From: a virus
Reading direction: 5' to 3' (one strand)
DNA length: 40,271 bases
Virus record (IMG/VR): IMGVR_UViG_3300024308_000040
Span: 1-40,271 of that record
The translations under genes were made by a program, and so were the position numbers. Below are positions 6,110 to 13,186 of the stretch, in pieces; position 1 is the first letter of the stretch, and every line of letters starts with the position of its first letter. The notes under the pieces were generated by a model. It was not told the DNA's origin, did not search any database, and saw nothing but the letters and a program-made list of their open reading frames with translations.

Positions 6110-6852
6110 CAGACTCGCCCTATAATTATAATTCTTTCTGCTCGTTCGTTCTTAGACAAAACTTCGTCTGGGTAGTCATCCCTATTGAATGATCTAATGA
6201 TGATTCCTCCATCAGGCCGTTCAATCAGGATCTTCACCCGCAACAGATCACCATCACGAATGGCATAAGTGTCACCATCAATAATCTTGGTGCGGTTGGT
6301 ATCAACGCCTACAGCATCCCCATCGCTCAGAACTGGGATCATACTATTCCCTGTGATCCTAACCACTCTGGCCGCAATGGGATCAATACCCTGTTTCTTC
6401 AGGGTATAGCGGCGGAATGGGAGTTTGTACTGTTCAGTTTCAACGATCACCGATGAACCATTTCCGGCGGATAACTCGATATCCAGTAACGGTACAGTAC
6501 AAAACTCATCAGAGTCTTGATCTGATTCATTCCACTCTACAGTAACCAGCTTGCTGTCGATCGCGTTCTGGGCGTGGTCGTTTTGAGTTGGTTGCGACCC
6601 GTAGGCGAGAAATGCCTCGGTACACCCAAGCCACTGCGCAATCCCTCCGATTTTGCTGTCACGTGGTCTGGCCGTGCCCTTGGTATAGCGCCTAGCCATT
6701 TCATAGGTGACATCAGCCACAACCATCAAATCCTTGATGGCTGCCCCTCTTCTGGACATCAGAGCATTCAGCCTAGCGGCGAACTCTGCATGCATAACGT
6801 TGTTTTCTACCATGAGTAGCATTCTATGGTTGCCTGTTTTGTCCGTCATCAC
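6088..6852 (-). CDS. cI: CI-like prophage repressor, self-cleaving (S24 family)
   Basis: This is the repressor that keeps the prophage silent. The N-terminal HTH lies at about residues 26-62 (HAEFAARLNALMSRRG... YEMARRYTKG). The C-terminal S24 peptidase has the Ala-Gly cleavage site at 129-130 (ELSAGNGS), catalytic Ser170 (GNSM) and Lys207 (LLRVKIL). SOS-induced RecA would trigger self-cleavage. The longest frame begins at 6852; starts at 6822 or 6813 (MLLM, MVENN) are as likely because no start has a strong ribosome site and the promoter is very close. A divergent Cro-like gene and shared operators lie just upstream. Confidence 0.93.
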   Translation of the reverse strand: MMTDKTGNHRMLLMVENNVMHAEFAARLNALMSRRGAAIKDLMVVADVTYEMARRYTKGTARPRDSKIGGIAQWLGCTEAFLAYGSQPTQNDHAQNAIDSKLVTVEWNESDQDSDEFCTVPLLDIELSAGNGSSVIVETEQYKLPFRRYTLKKQGIDPIAARVVRITGNSMIPVLSDGDAVGVDTNRTKIIDGDTYAIRDGDLLRVKILIERPDGGIIIRSFNRDDYPDEVLSKNERAERIIIIGRVWWSSKLW

Positions 6853-6854
6853 TA

Positions 6855-6906
6855 TTTGCAGTGTTGCAAAATGCTACCCAAAGTAGGAATATGATTTGCA
6901 AAGTAG
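6855..6906 (+). promoter_or_regulatory. Right operator region and rightward early promoter (PR-like)
   Basis: TTGCAA (6864-6869) and TATGAT (6890-6895) flank a 20-base spacer with operator CTACCCAAAGTAG at 6874-6886. A third half-site, AAAGTAG, ends at 6906. TTTGCA-gtgt-TGCAAA at 6855-6870 is a different palindrome, nearest the repressor start, and could serve Cro or repressor autoregulation. The arrangement -35, four bases, operator, -10 mirrors the left promoter. Confidence 0.55.
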
Positions 6907-6920
6907 ACAAGGGCGGCACT

Positions 6921-7181
6921 ATGGATTCACCTATCGAAACACTTTTTAAACTCGCAGGAGGCCCATCAGGCCTGCAACAGGCATTTGGCCTCCGGACAGC
7001 ATGGGCTGCGACTAAGTGGCTGAAAAACAATCAACTTCCTCCATACCGAATCATCCCTGCCTGCCAATTGGTCGGATACCAGGTCACACCGCATCAGCTG
7101 GATCGTGTTTTGTACCCCAATCCATCAGATGGGCTACCGCAAAAACAACGTAAATGTGAGGCCAAGAATGCCAGTCATTAA
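6921..7181 (+). CDS. Cro-like repressor of the YdaS type
   Basis: This 86-residue HTH protein is divergent from the repressor, with AAGGGC upstream of the ATG at 6921. The sequence from IETLFKLAGGPSGLQQAFGL through AATKWLKNNQLPPYRI and HQLDRVLYP follows the YdaS family plan (AiklaGG, LA.alG, V..W, LRPDiyP). YdaS proteins act as Cro-type repressors in prophages although they were first filed as antitoxins. It would bind the right operators and favour lytic growth. The next gene starts 14 bases before its stop. Starting at 6861 is possible but adds a tail lacking a ribosome site. Confidence 0.8.
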   Translation: MDSPIETLFKLAGGPSGLQQAFGLRTAWAATKWLKNNQLPPYRIIPACQLVGYQVTPHQLDRVLYPNPSDGLPQKQRKCEAKNASH

Positions 7182-7779
7182 CGAACTACGCACGAAGCGC
7201 GGGATTCGCCCGCAGAGCACGGCATTCATTCTGGAAGCCGCGCTGAACGAATGGCAGCGCGTTGATCACCGCTCATTCCAAGTTTGTATCCAGAACGTCA
7301 GAGAGCTTTACCACGCAAACCACTGGGACGCGGTGTTGGATATCGATTGGCCTACGCACGACGACCCAGCCGAGCAGATGAAGCTCGGCGCCCAGAAGGT
7401 ACGCCGATGGTTGCGGATGGAACACAAGATCCCGGGCGATATGTGGTGCGATTTGATCCGCTTAATTGCTGGGGCTATGCCGTCGTCAGTGCGCATGACA
7501 TTTGTAAATGGGTTGTTCGGGCATACCGGCGGCGTGTTCATCGAAGATAACTGCCCATCGGCAGATCTGAGCCATGTTCAGGCTGCGAGCGAGCTAGCCC
7601 GGGAGAGTGGTGAGGCTATCAGCGCCGCGTTGAATCTGACTGCAAATCCGAGCATGGATGAGTTGTTGTCAGTCAAACGCGAATTGCTGGAGTCGCGTCA
7701 AAGCAACGACCAGTTGATCGGGGTGGTTGACTCCATGATTGGCGCCAAAGCACCGCCAGTAAAAACCGCTGACAGATAA
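7168..7779 (+). CDS. YdaT/CII-like early regulator
   Basis: This 203-residue protein starts MPVINELRTKRG, with GAGG seven bases upstream and its start inside the end of the Cro-like gene. The pattern AALNEWQRVDHRSFQV, KVRRWLR, IRLIAGAMPSSVR and EAISAALN resembles the YdaT family in order and spacing. YdaT accompanies YdaS in prophages and behaves like CII (DNA-binding activator, toxic when overmade). The position, second in the right operon, is that of cII. I cannot align it, so the assignment rests on pattern and context. Confidence 0.55.
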   Translation: MPVINELRTKRGIRPQSTAFILEAALNEWQRVDHRSFQVCIQNVRELYHANHWDAVLDIDWPTHDDPAEQMKLGAQKVRRWLRMEHKIPGDMWCDLIRLIAGAMPSSVRMTFVNGLFGHTGGVFIEDNCPSADLSHVQAASELARESGEAISAALNLTANPSMDELLSVKRELLESRQSNDQLIGVVDSMIGAKAPPVKTADR

Positions 7780-7842
7780 AAAGATGCCCTGCACTGGTGG
7801 AACAGTCAGGGCCTGGCTCACGAGAACGTAAGGGACGTGAAC

Positions 7843-8007
7843 ATGGTAAAGAGTACCCAAACCCAATCGAAACGACAAGGCGCTTGTCTTGTGTTGATGA
7901 GTCGCCCAGGCCAAGGCTGGGGCTGGTATTTACGCGGTGAGCGCTTAGATCGTGACGCGGCAGCCCGGGCGTTCATTGCAAAGGTAAGTGAGGTGCGGCA
8001 TGGGTAG
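7843..8007 (+). CDS. Small 54-residue early protein
   Basis: The product starts MVKSTQTQSKRQGAC and contains GQGWGWYLRGERLDRDAAA, a compact pattern that recurs in phage small proteins ahead of replication genes. AAGGGA lies about nine bases upstream. The stop overlaps the start of the replication gene (ATGGGTAG), so the two are coupled. Function unknown. Confidence 0.65.
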   Translation: MVKSTQTQSKRQGACLVLMSRPGQGWGWYLRGERLDRDAAARAFIAKVSEVRHG

Positions 8008-9145
8008 CGTTGTACAGGCGCAGTTTGGGCACCTGCAGGCTATCCCGGAGGCCAAGGGGGATCGCGTGGCAGACAACAAACGCACAGGCTTTGTGCTGAT
8101 GTATCGGAGCCTGTTGAGTGTTCCATTCAAGAACATGCCGGAGCGGTTTGCTCTATGGGTTCACCTGATGCTGGAGGCCTCTTATGACAGCGATGCAGTG
8201 ACCTTCAATCGCAACACTATCCGCCGCCAACGCGGGCAGATTGTTACCTCGGTTGCCAAGCTGGCACAAGAGTGCGGCATCAGCGAAGACAGCGCCCGCC
8301 GTTCGCTCGAGGCGTTCGAGCGCGATGGCATGATCAGCCGCATTACTCAGCGTGGGTCGCGAGGCTACACGGTCATCGAGTTGAGCAACTACGACGACTA
8401 TCAGCGCGGAATTACCCGCGTATTTGATGAAACTAATTCTGCTGATTTGAATGCCAATTTGAAACCCGCGCCACTGCTGGGCTCGGGAGGGTATGGCAAC
8501 GAATTAAGCGCGGATTTACCCGCAGAATTAGGCGCGGAATTAAACGCCGAAGATCTAAACAAGATAAACAATAAAACAAATACAGAGATCAAGAGTAATT
8601 CATGTCCGGTTTCTGACGAAACCGAACGGCGTCGGTCGATCGCTAAAATGGTATTGGACCGTTTCAACGAGCTGGCCGGTAGTCGTTACCAGGACAAACC
8701 GGCTCAGATGAAATTCATCACAGCCCGCCTTGCCGATGGTTACTCCGTTGACGATATGGTGCTGGTAGCTGAGTTCAAAACTGCTCACTGGCTGAACCAC
8801 GTTGAGCAGAGCCAGTACCTCCGCCCGTCCACCGTATACGGAGCCGAAAAGTTTGCCGGTTACTTGATGGCCGCACAGCGGTGGGTAATTGCTGGTCGCC
8901 CTCGCTGTGTGAACGGGCAGTGGGAGGGCTACGAACAGCCATCTCGTCATGCTGCTGCTACCCCGCCGAACACTCAGCATGAAACCCAGGCTCAGGTTTC
9001 GCGTCGCTCACTCGAGATGCAAGCCGATCTGGCGGTGTCCGATGGGCGGATCATGCCGGAGGAACGTGAGTCGCATATCCAAGCGCTGGCTCAAGATGCC
9101 CTGGACAAGGGGATGGCGCTGACCGGCATGGAGATACCTGCATGA
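8000..9145 (+). CDS. Replication initiator with winged-helix N-terminus and Phg_2220_C domain
   Basis: This 381-residue protein is in the lambda O position. Residues about 25-130 carry a winged-helix domain (TIRRQRGQIVTSVAKLAQ, SEDSARRSLEAFERDGMI) of the kind in phage replication proteins. A low-complexity linker (about 135-195) follows, encoded by the candidate origin. The C-terminal part has RFNELAGSRYQ, ITARLADGYSVDDM, WLNHVEQSQYLRPSTVYG and KFAGYLMA, the conserved phage C-terminal domain Phg_2220_C. It should bind its own origin and recruit host helicase loading factors. GAGGTG precedes the ATG at 8000. No lambda P/DnaC-like loader follows. Confidence 0.85.
   Translation: MGSVVQAQFGHLQAIPEAKGDRVADNKRTGFVLMYRSLLSVPFKNMPERFALWVHLMLEASYDSDAVTFNRNTIRRQRGQIVTSVAKLAQECGISEDSARRSLEAFERDGMISRITQRGSRGYTVIELSNYDDYQRGITRVFDETNSADLNANLKPAPLLGSGGYGNELSADLPAELGAELNAEDLNKINNKTNTEIKSNSCPVSDETERRRSIAKMVLDRFNELAGSRYQDKPAQMKFITARLADGYSVDDMVLVAEFKTAHWLNHVEQSQYLRPSTVYGAEKFAGYLMAAQRWVIAGRPRCVNGQWEGYEQPSRHAAATPPNTQHETQAQVSRRSLEMQADLAVSDGRIMPEERESHIQALAQDALDKGMALTGMEIPA
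8404..8600. other. Candidate replication origin: iterons plus A-rich tract inside the initiator gene
   Basis: The motif GCGCGGAATTACCCGC appears three times with small changes, at 8404-8420, 8508-8524 and 8532-8548; the last two are 24 bases apart. A tract of about 55 bases follows (8549-8603) that is very A-rich on the plus strand, as expected of a DNA unwinding element. Lambda and P22-like phages have this same order (iterons, then A-rich, inside gene O). The protein linker coded here is repetitive too (ELSADLPAELGAELNAE), so the repeat could be a protein feature. Confidence 0.5.
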
Positions 9146-9240
9146 ATGACAACCAACTCGGGAAAATGTTGTTCTGGATTTTTAACGTGTTCGTAATGCT
9201 GTTTTTGGCCGCGGCGTTAACTCTACCGATTATGGCGTAG
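9142..9240 (+). CDS. 32-residue membrane peptide
   Basis: The ATG at 9142 overlaps the stop of the replication gene as ATGA. The product MNDNQLGKMLFWIFNVFVML and on is one hydrophobic span ending LTLPIMA. It would lie in the inner membrane. It fits exactly between two good genes, nine bases before the next start. The ribosome site is weak, as expected for a coupled start. Function unknown. Confidence 0.5.
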   Translation: MNDNQLGKMLFWIFNVFVMLFLAAALTLPIMA

Positions 9241-9249
9241 GAGGTGATC

Positions 9250-9951
9250 ATGAATCTGACAGTGAATGACTCAATGACCATGAGCAGTCGGGAAATTGCC
9301 GATCTGACTGGGAAGCGCCACGACAACGTGCGAGCCGACATCCAAAAGATGGGGGAAGAACTTTCCCTGACTTTTCAGGATAAGCCGGAGCACAGCGGTG
9401 GTCGGCCGGTAATGGCTTATCACCTGGGCAAGCGGGAGTGCTTGATCCTGATCTCGGGCTACAGCATGGAACTCCGGGCTCGAATCATCGATCGCTGGCA
9501 GGAGCTGGAACAGGCATCAGCTCGACCGGCATTCGTGATCCCTCAGTCATTGCCCGAGGCTCTACGCCTGGCTGCCGAACTGGCAGAGCAGAAGCAGGTC
9601 TTGGAGCAGAAGGTTGCCCAGGATGCTCCAGCTGTCGAGTTTGCCAAGAAGATTGCCAGCGCTGATAAAGGCGTCCAGATCAGCAATTTTGCCAAGACGC
9701 TGGGCATGGGGCCGATCAAGCTGTTCGACCTGTTGCGCGAGATGCGGATCTTGATGGGCGGCAATGGACACCGCCGGAACATGCCGTTCCAGGAGTATCT
9801 GGACCGGGGCTATTTTGCGGTCCGTGAAAACCCGTATGAGGCGAATGGCGAAACACGCTTGAGCTTTACCCCGTTGATCACCGGCAAGGGGCAGCAGTGG
9901 CTGACGGCCAAGCTGATTGAGGCTGGAGTGTTGAAGGGGGTAGCAGCATGA
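9250..9951 (+). CDS. Rha-family regulatory protein / antirepressor with KilAC domain
   Basis: The ATG at 9250 follows a near-perfect AGGAGGTGAT. The 233-residue product has an N-terminal Rha (pRha) domain, with MSSREIADLTGKRHDNVRAD at about 9-28 and YHLGKRECLILISGYSMELR near 58-77. It has a C-terminal KilAC/antirepressor domain from about 115 (AKKIASADKGVQISNFAKTL... LFDLLREMRILM). Such proteins bind DNA or the repressor and interfere with lysogeny or host growth. It lies mid right operon with an ATGA overlap to the next gene. Confidence 0.88.
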   Translation: MNLTVNDSMTMSSREIADLTGKRHDNVRADIQKMGEELSLTFQDKPEHSGGRPVMAYHLGKRECLILISGYSMELRARIIDRWQELEQASARPAFVIPQSLPEALRLAAELAEQKQVLEQKVAQDAPAVEFAKKIASADKGVQISNFAKTLGMGPIKLFDLLREMRILMGGNGHRRNMPFQEYLDRGYFAVRENPYEANGETRLSFTPLITGKGQQWLTAKLIEAGVLKGVAA

Positions 9952-10115
9952 AAAAGCGCAGCATTGTGTTGGGCTTTGCGATCGCCTCGTTATCTGCTCA
10001 GGCATTCATTGCATCACGAGCAGTTTCCGAACTTATCGCAACAGGTCTATTCACCTCTGAAGAGAAGGAGAGCTGGCGCCGCCGAGGAAAACGCCGCGGC
10101 TCCAGGGTGCGCTGA
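9948..10115 (+). CDS. Small 55-residue protein with hydrophobic N-terminus
   Basis: Coupled to the antirepressor by ATGA at 9948. The product starts MKKRSIVLGFAIASLSAQAF, which looks like a signal or anchor segment. It ends in a very basic tail (WRRRGKRRGSRVR). It could be a secreted or membrane-held basic peptide. The next gene starts two bases after its stop. No family recognised. Confidence 0.5.
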   Translation: MKKRSIVLGFAIASLSAQAFIASRAVSELIATGLFTSEEKESWRRRGKRRGSRVR

Positions 10116-10116
10116 T

Positions 10117-10278
10117 ATGAGCGGGCATTATGAGGATGAGCGAGAGTTTTTGGCGAAGTTGCAGCGGACGAGTCGGGAACTGGCCCAGCTGCAGATACCG
10201 AATCGGATCCGCGTTGTAGCTCCGGATGTGAAACCGAATCGCCCAGGCCGGTACCGCCCGGGTAAGCCGAAGCCATGA
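10117..10278 (+). CDS. Small 53-residue protein
   Basis: The product starts MSGHYEDEREFLAKLQRTSR and ends in a basic, proline-rich tail (NRPGRYRPGKPKP). It begins two bases after the previous stop and overlaps the next start as ATGA at 10275-10278, so position and coupling define it. The N-terminal half is a charged helix. Function unknown. Confidence 0.6.
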   Translation: MSGHYEDEREFLAKLQRTSRELAQLQIPNRIRVVAPDVKPNRPGRYRPGKPKP

Positions 10279-10571
10279 AGCTACAACCGCTGACGCCGGA
10301 GGATGCCGAGAAAACCAAGTGGCATATCGAGGCTTATGGCTGGTGCTGGCGAATGTATGCCGGTTTGGCGACTACTGAGCAGATCCGGGATGTGGTGGAA
10401 AAGTGCCCGGGCGAATACCGGGAGTATTTCAGGGACTGGCTGAACCGGTACCGGCAGGCATTCAAAGAGAGTCGTGAGAGGCGGGCATGGATAAACCAGC
10501 GTGGAGCAGGCATGAGCACCGGCTCGGGGCGATGCGAAACATCTTTACCAACAAGGAGCGGTTGGAGATAG
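10275..10571 (+). CDS. Hypothetical 98-residue early protein
   Basis: The product starts MKLQPLTPEDAEKTKWHIEA and is helical, Trp/Tyr-rich (YGWCWRMYAG, YREYFRDWLNRY). The start is coupled to the previous gene. The last 28 codons overlap the next gene in another frame, and the composition there changes (Gly/Ser/Thr). The conserved part is therefore probably residues 1-75. No function is assigned. Confidence 0.6.
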   Translation: MKLQPLTPEDAEKTKWHIEAYGWCWRMYAGLATTEQIRDVVEKCPGEYREYFRDWLNRYRQAFKESRERRAWINQRGAGMSTGSGRCETSLPTRSGWR

Positions 10572-10735
10572 GCAAGAAAGCGCAGCGGTTGGTGTCCATG
10601 TATCTGCGGTTGTTGATGGAATCAGGCGACAAGGAACGGCAAGAGTATTTCACGGCTCAAGTTAGAGGCCGATTACGAGAGCAGTTAGGGGTTAAAGATG
10701 CAGGCAGTTCTGGCGACAGCGGTACCGGTGAATGA
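10487..10735 (+). CDS. Hypothetical 82-residue protein
   Basis: The start at 10487 has AGAGGCGGG just upstream. It starts MDKPAWSRHEHRLGAM; a later start at 10532 (MRNIFTNKERLEIGKK) would remove most of the 85-base overlap with the gene before. The core (KERLEIGKKAQRLVSMYLRL) is one or two helices. It overlaps the DUF968 gene by 38 bases. Function unknown. Confidence 0.6.
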   Translation: MDKPAWSRHEHRLGAMRNIFTNKERLEIGKKAQRLVSMYLRLLMESGDKERQEYFTAQVRGRLREQLGVKDAGSSGDSGTGE

Positions 10736-11696
10736 GTTGGGGCTTCTAGTCCTGAAGCTGGGCAACCAGCTGGCCCAAGCCCCTCGAGGGAGGGTATTGC
10801 TCTCTTCGGCGCCGTCGGCACTCGATTCGCATCAACCTGGGCTGGTGAATGTTCCTGGTGTTGCAGCAGAGAGCCCGCTATTTGCCGATCGGCGATTGGT
10901 CCCACTGTGGAATGCCCTGGGGGCGGTCAGTAGCCATCATCTGGATTCGCTCCAGGCCTTCATTCGTCGTGGCCACGGTTGCCAGCTGGCCAGCGAAGAG
11001 TGCCACAAGGAAGTGACGCTGCGAAAGGTTGGCGGTAGCTGGGTTCGGTTGTGCTGGATTCACGACCACGAACTAGCTGACGAGGCCGTGATTCAAGAGG
11101 CGGCGCTGCGCAACCAAGCCTCGTTCTGGCTGCAGGTGATCCGCGGCGGATTGCACCTCCCCACTGGTCATGCCGTGTCTCTTCCTGAGCTGTGCTGGTG
11201 GCTGACCTTGAACGGTTGGATTGACCTGTTGCCGGAAAGCATCACACGGGCGGTCCTTGGGCGCCCTGAATCATCATCTCGGCAGACTCCCCTTGGGTTA
11301 ATGGATACCGATGATCAGTACCTCCCTGAGCCAATAGATCAGATCCAGCGGCTGGCTAAGCCTGTGGTTCGATTCATTGCCGATGCTGAGCCTCCGCTGT
11401 CATTCATCCCCAGGCCAAAGCCGATGCGGTGGAAATGCGAAGCCTATACGCGCTTTGTGAAGGTACAGCCCTGCGTGGTCTGTCAGCAGCAGGCCGATGA
11501 TCCGCACCACTTAATCGGGCACGGGCAGGGGAAGATGGGCAGCAAGTCGCACGATTTGTTCACGTTTCCGCTGTGCAGACAGCACCACGATGAGTTGCAT
11601 CGGGATGTGTCCGGATGGGAGCGCAAACACGGCAGCCAGCTGCAGCACCTGGTTGCAACACTGGATCGAGCACTGAAAGTGGGGGCGCTTGAATGA
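10698..11696 (+). CDS. DUF968 protein with HNH-like zinc motif
   Basis: The 332-residue product has a C-terminal DUF968 domain: YTRFVKVQPCVVCQQQADDP, HHLIGHGQGKMGSKSHD and FPLCRQHHDELH. It carries paired Cys and His residues spaced like an HNH/ββα-metal nuclease. Such proteins sit in the nin-like region of lambdoid phages, often just before rusA and Q, and are thought to act on recombination or late regulation. The first 200 residues are a separate, less conserved domain with SEECHKEVTLRKVGGSWVRL. It overlaps rusA by four bases. Confidence 0.85.
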   Translation: MQAVLATAVPVNELGLLVLKLGNQLAQAPRGRVLLSSAPSALDSHQPGLVNVPGVAAESPLFADRRLVPLWNALGAVSSHHLDSLQAFIRRGHGCQLASEECHKEVTLRKVGGSWVRLCWIHDHELADEAVIQEAALRNQASFWLQVIRGGLHLPTGHAVSLPELCWWLTLNGWIDLLPESITRAVLGRPESSSRQTPLGLMDTDDQYLPEPIDQIQRLAKPVVRFIADAEPPLSFIPRPKPMRWKCEAYTRFVKVQPCVVCQQQADDPHHLIGHGQGKMGSKSHDLFTFPLCRQHHDELHRDVSGWERKHGSQLQHLVATLDRALKVGALE

Positions 11697-12067
11697 ACGA
11701 CATCACGATTGAGTTGCCGTGGCCACCCAGCACTAACCGGATCTGGCGGAATGTAGTGGTCAGGGGCCGACCGCAAACGCTGTTGAGCGTTGAAGGACGC
11801 CAGTTCCGCATCTTGGCAGCCCAGCACTGCCTGATTGCGAGAGCTGCAGGCAAGAATCTGGCAGGTCGGCTTGATGTGTCGCTGGTGGCTATGCCGCCCG
11901 ATCGCCGGGCTCGGGATCTGGATAACGTCCTGAAGGCGACGCTGGATGCGTTGACCCATGCAGGCGTCTGGCTGGATGACAGCCAAATCGACCGGCTCAC
12001 CGTAAGCCGGGGAGAGATAACAAAAGGTGGGCGCCTGGTGGTGACCATTAAGGGGAGCGCTGAATGA
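11693..12067 (+). CDS. rusA: RusA-type Holliday junction resolvase
   Basis: The 124-residue product has the RusA layout: ELPWPPSTNRIWR at 7-19, MPPDRRARDLDNVLKATLDA around 67-86 and GVWLDDSQID at 91-100. The acidic residues in RDLDN and WLDD form the metal site that cuts four-way junctions. It would resolve recombination intermediates or branched DNA before packaging. Length is that of the family. Coupled on both sides by ATGA overlaps. Confidence 0.95.
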   Translation: MNDITIELPWPPSTNRIWRNVVVRGRPQTLLSVEGRQFRILAAQHCLIARAAGKNLAGRLDVSLVAMPPDRRARDLDNVLKATLDALTHAGVWLDDSQIDRLTVSRGEITKGGRLVVTIKGSAE

Positions 12068-12642
12068 ATGTAGCTATCGTTCTGGCCGGGCTGACGCCTC
12101 GGGCAAAGCAGATTGACGGGATGGGGTTCGGTGGCAAGCCGGTATGGGACTTTGCCGATCGGGTGGGGTTGCTCAAGGGGCTCAAGGGGCCAGCTCTGGA
12201 TTGGGCTTATTACCGCTACTGTGGCCACGAGGCCAAACTGTTGCCGGTTGTGCGCTACCTGCAAATGAGCATCGACCTGTTTTGTGGTCTCCGGCGATAT
12301 CGCCTTAAGCGTGAAACTCGCGCCGGGCTGGTGGAGGTAGCGCTTCAGGAGTACACGGCCCCGATCTGCAATGTGTGTGATGGTGCAGCCCAGATTCACT
12401 CCGGGCGCTATGAGCTGGCAGTCGGCACTGATGTTTCGATGCAGCCGGTTATGGAGTGCTGCCCTCGATGCCATGGCGCAGGCCGGCGTCGGATGTCACA
12501 GAGGGCAATGTCTGATGTTTGCGGGATTGATCATAAGGGGTGGACATCAAGCCACGATGCCGTGGTAGCAGAGGCGGTACGGCTGATCTCAGCGCTGGAT
12601 TTGGATGTCAACTTCAGCGCTTATAATGAATCGGTCACATAA
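12064..12642 (+). CDS. Q-like late antitermination protein
   Basis: The 192-residue product ends the right operon. A zinc-binding region has CNVCDG at 102-107, then CCPRCHGAGRRRMSQRAMSD from residue 132, and a GIDHKGW element. This Cys pair plus Ser/Arg helix is the mark of lambdoid antiterminators of the Q class. It would load on RNA polymerase at the late promoter downstream and let it pass the double terminator at 13776-13832. Assignment is by motif and position. Confidence 0.75.
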   Translation: MNVAIVLAGLTPRAKQIDGMGFGGKPVWDFADRVGLLKGLKGPALDWAYYRYCGHEAKLLPVVRYLQMSIDLFCGLRRYRLKRETRAGLVEVALQEYTAPICNVCDGAAQIHSGRYELAVGTDVSMQPVMECCPRCHGAGRRRMSQRAMSDVCGIDHKGWTSSHDAVVAEAVRLISALDLDVNFSAYNESVT

Positions 12643-12741
12643 CTGACAAATGCTATAGCTATTAATTGGTCGCTTGGCCTTGAATCTCACCGCGATCCTT
12701 GAGATAAAAGACGTCGGACCTACTATGGTATTTACCATATA

Positions 12742-12770
12742 TTGAATAGCGGTTCGTCATTGTGTATGAT
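12742..12770 (+). promoter_or_regulatory. Promoter after the Q-like gene (late or moron promoter)
   Basis: TTGAAT (12742-12747), 17-base spacer, TATGAT (12765-12770), then a GC-rich start region. A perfect inverted repeat TATGGTA-TT-TACCATA lies just upstream at 12724-12739 and could be an operator or Q-contact site. It would drive the next small gene or be the late promoter. Confidence 0.55.
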
Positions 12771-12857
12771 GCGGCGCCCTTTGAGTGATATGTGAACAGT
12801 TGTTCGCCTTTGTTAACTGTGTACTAAGCTCTAACTACAGGGACTCGGAGAAGAGAT

Positions 12858-13058
12858 ATGAAAAAAGCCACACACAGCATGAGCGATCCCATGATAGCTC
12901 GCGCTCGCCGTTCAAATGAATTTGGCGCCACTTTTAGTGGTCAAATGTCACGTGATGAAGTGATGGCTAAATGTATGGCTATCCAAGCTACAGCACGTAA
13001 GGCTCAAGGCCTTCCCGTTGAAGTTGAGTCGCAATTGAGTCAGCTAGTTACAAGATAA
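12858..13058 (+). CDS. Small 66-residue accessory protein
   Basis: GGAGAAGAG precedes the ATG at 12858. The product starts MKKATHSMSDPMIARARRSN and is a basic, mostly helical soluble protein (SRDEVMAKCMAIQATARKAQ). It sits in the slot between Q and lysis, where lambdoid phages carry morons. It is followed by 128 bases with DnaA-box-like sites and a second promoter. It could be the antitoxin-like partner of the next gene, but no antitoxin family is evident. Confidence 0.65.
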   Translation: MKKATHSMSDPMIARARRSNEFGATFSGQMSRDEVMAKCMAIQATARKAQGLPVEVESQLSQLVTR

Positions 13059-13086
13059 ACACCATTCGAAGCCGCTTTTGGAAGAA

Positions 13087-13115
13087 ATATCCACAATTTA
13101 AGTGTGTTATCCACA
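13087..13115 (+). promoter_or_regulatory. Tandem DnaA-box-like sites
   Basis: ATATCCACA (13087-13095) and TTATCCACA (13107-13115) are spaced 20 bases start to start. The second is a perfect match to the DnaA consensus TTATNCACA. They lie just upstream of a promoter for the next gene, so DnaA could regulate it or assist replication here. Confidence 0.45.
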
Positions 13116-13125
13116 GCTTATTCAT

Positions 13126-13155
13126 TTGTTAAAACACGCACAGCCTAGTTAAAAT
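13126..13155 (+). promoter_or_regulatory. Promoter for the YafO-reminiscent gene
   Basis: TTGTTA (13126-13131), 18-base spacer, TAAAAT (13150-13155) about 30 bases before the start at 13187. GAGG lies eight bases before that start. This gives the gene its own transcription in the prophage, as expected of a moron. Confidence 0.5.
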
Positions 13156-13186
13156 ATGCCTCATGTTCTGAATGTGAGGCTCACGC

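Noticed and set aside
11560-12474. Minus-strand frame of 304 codons
   Set aside because: It is antisense to RusA, DUF968 and Q-like genes; the plus-strand products are recognisable and coupled.
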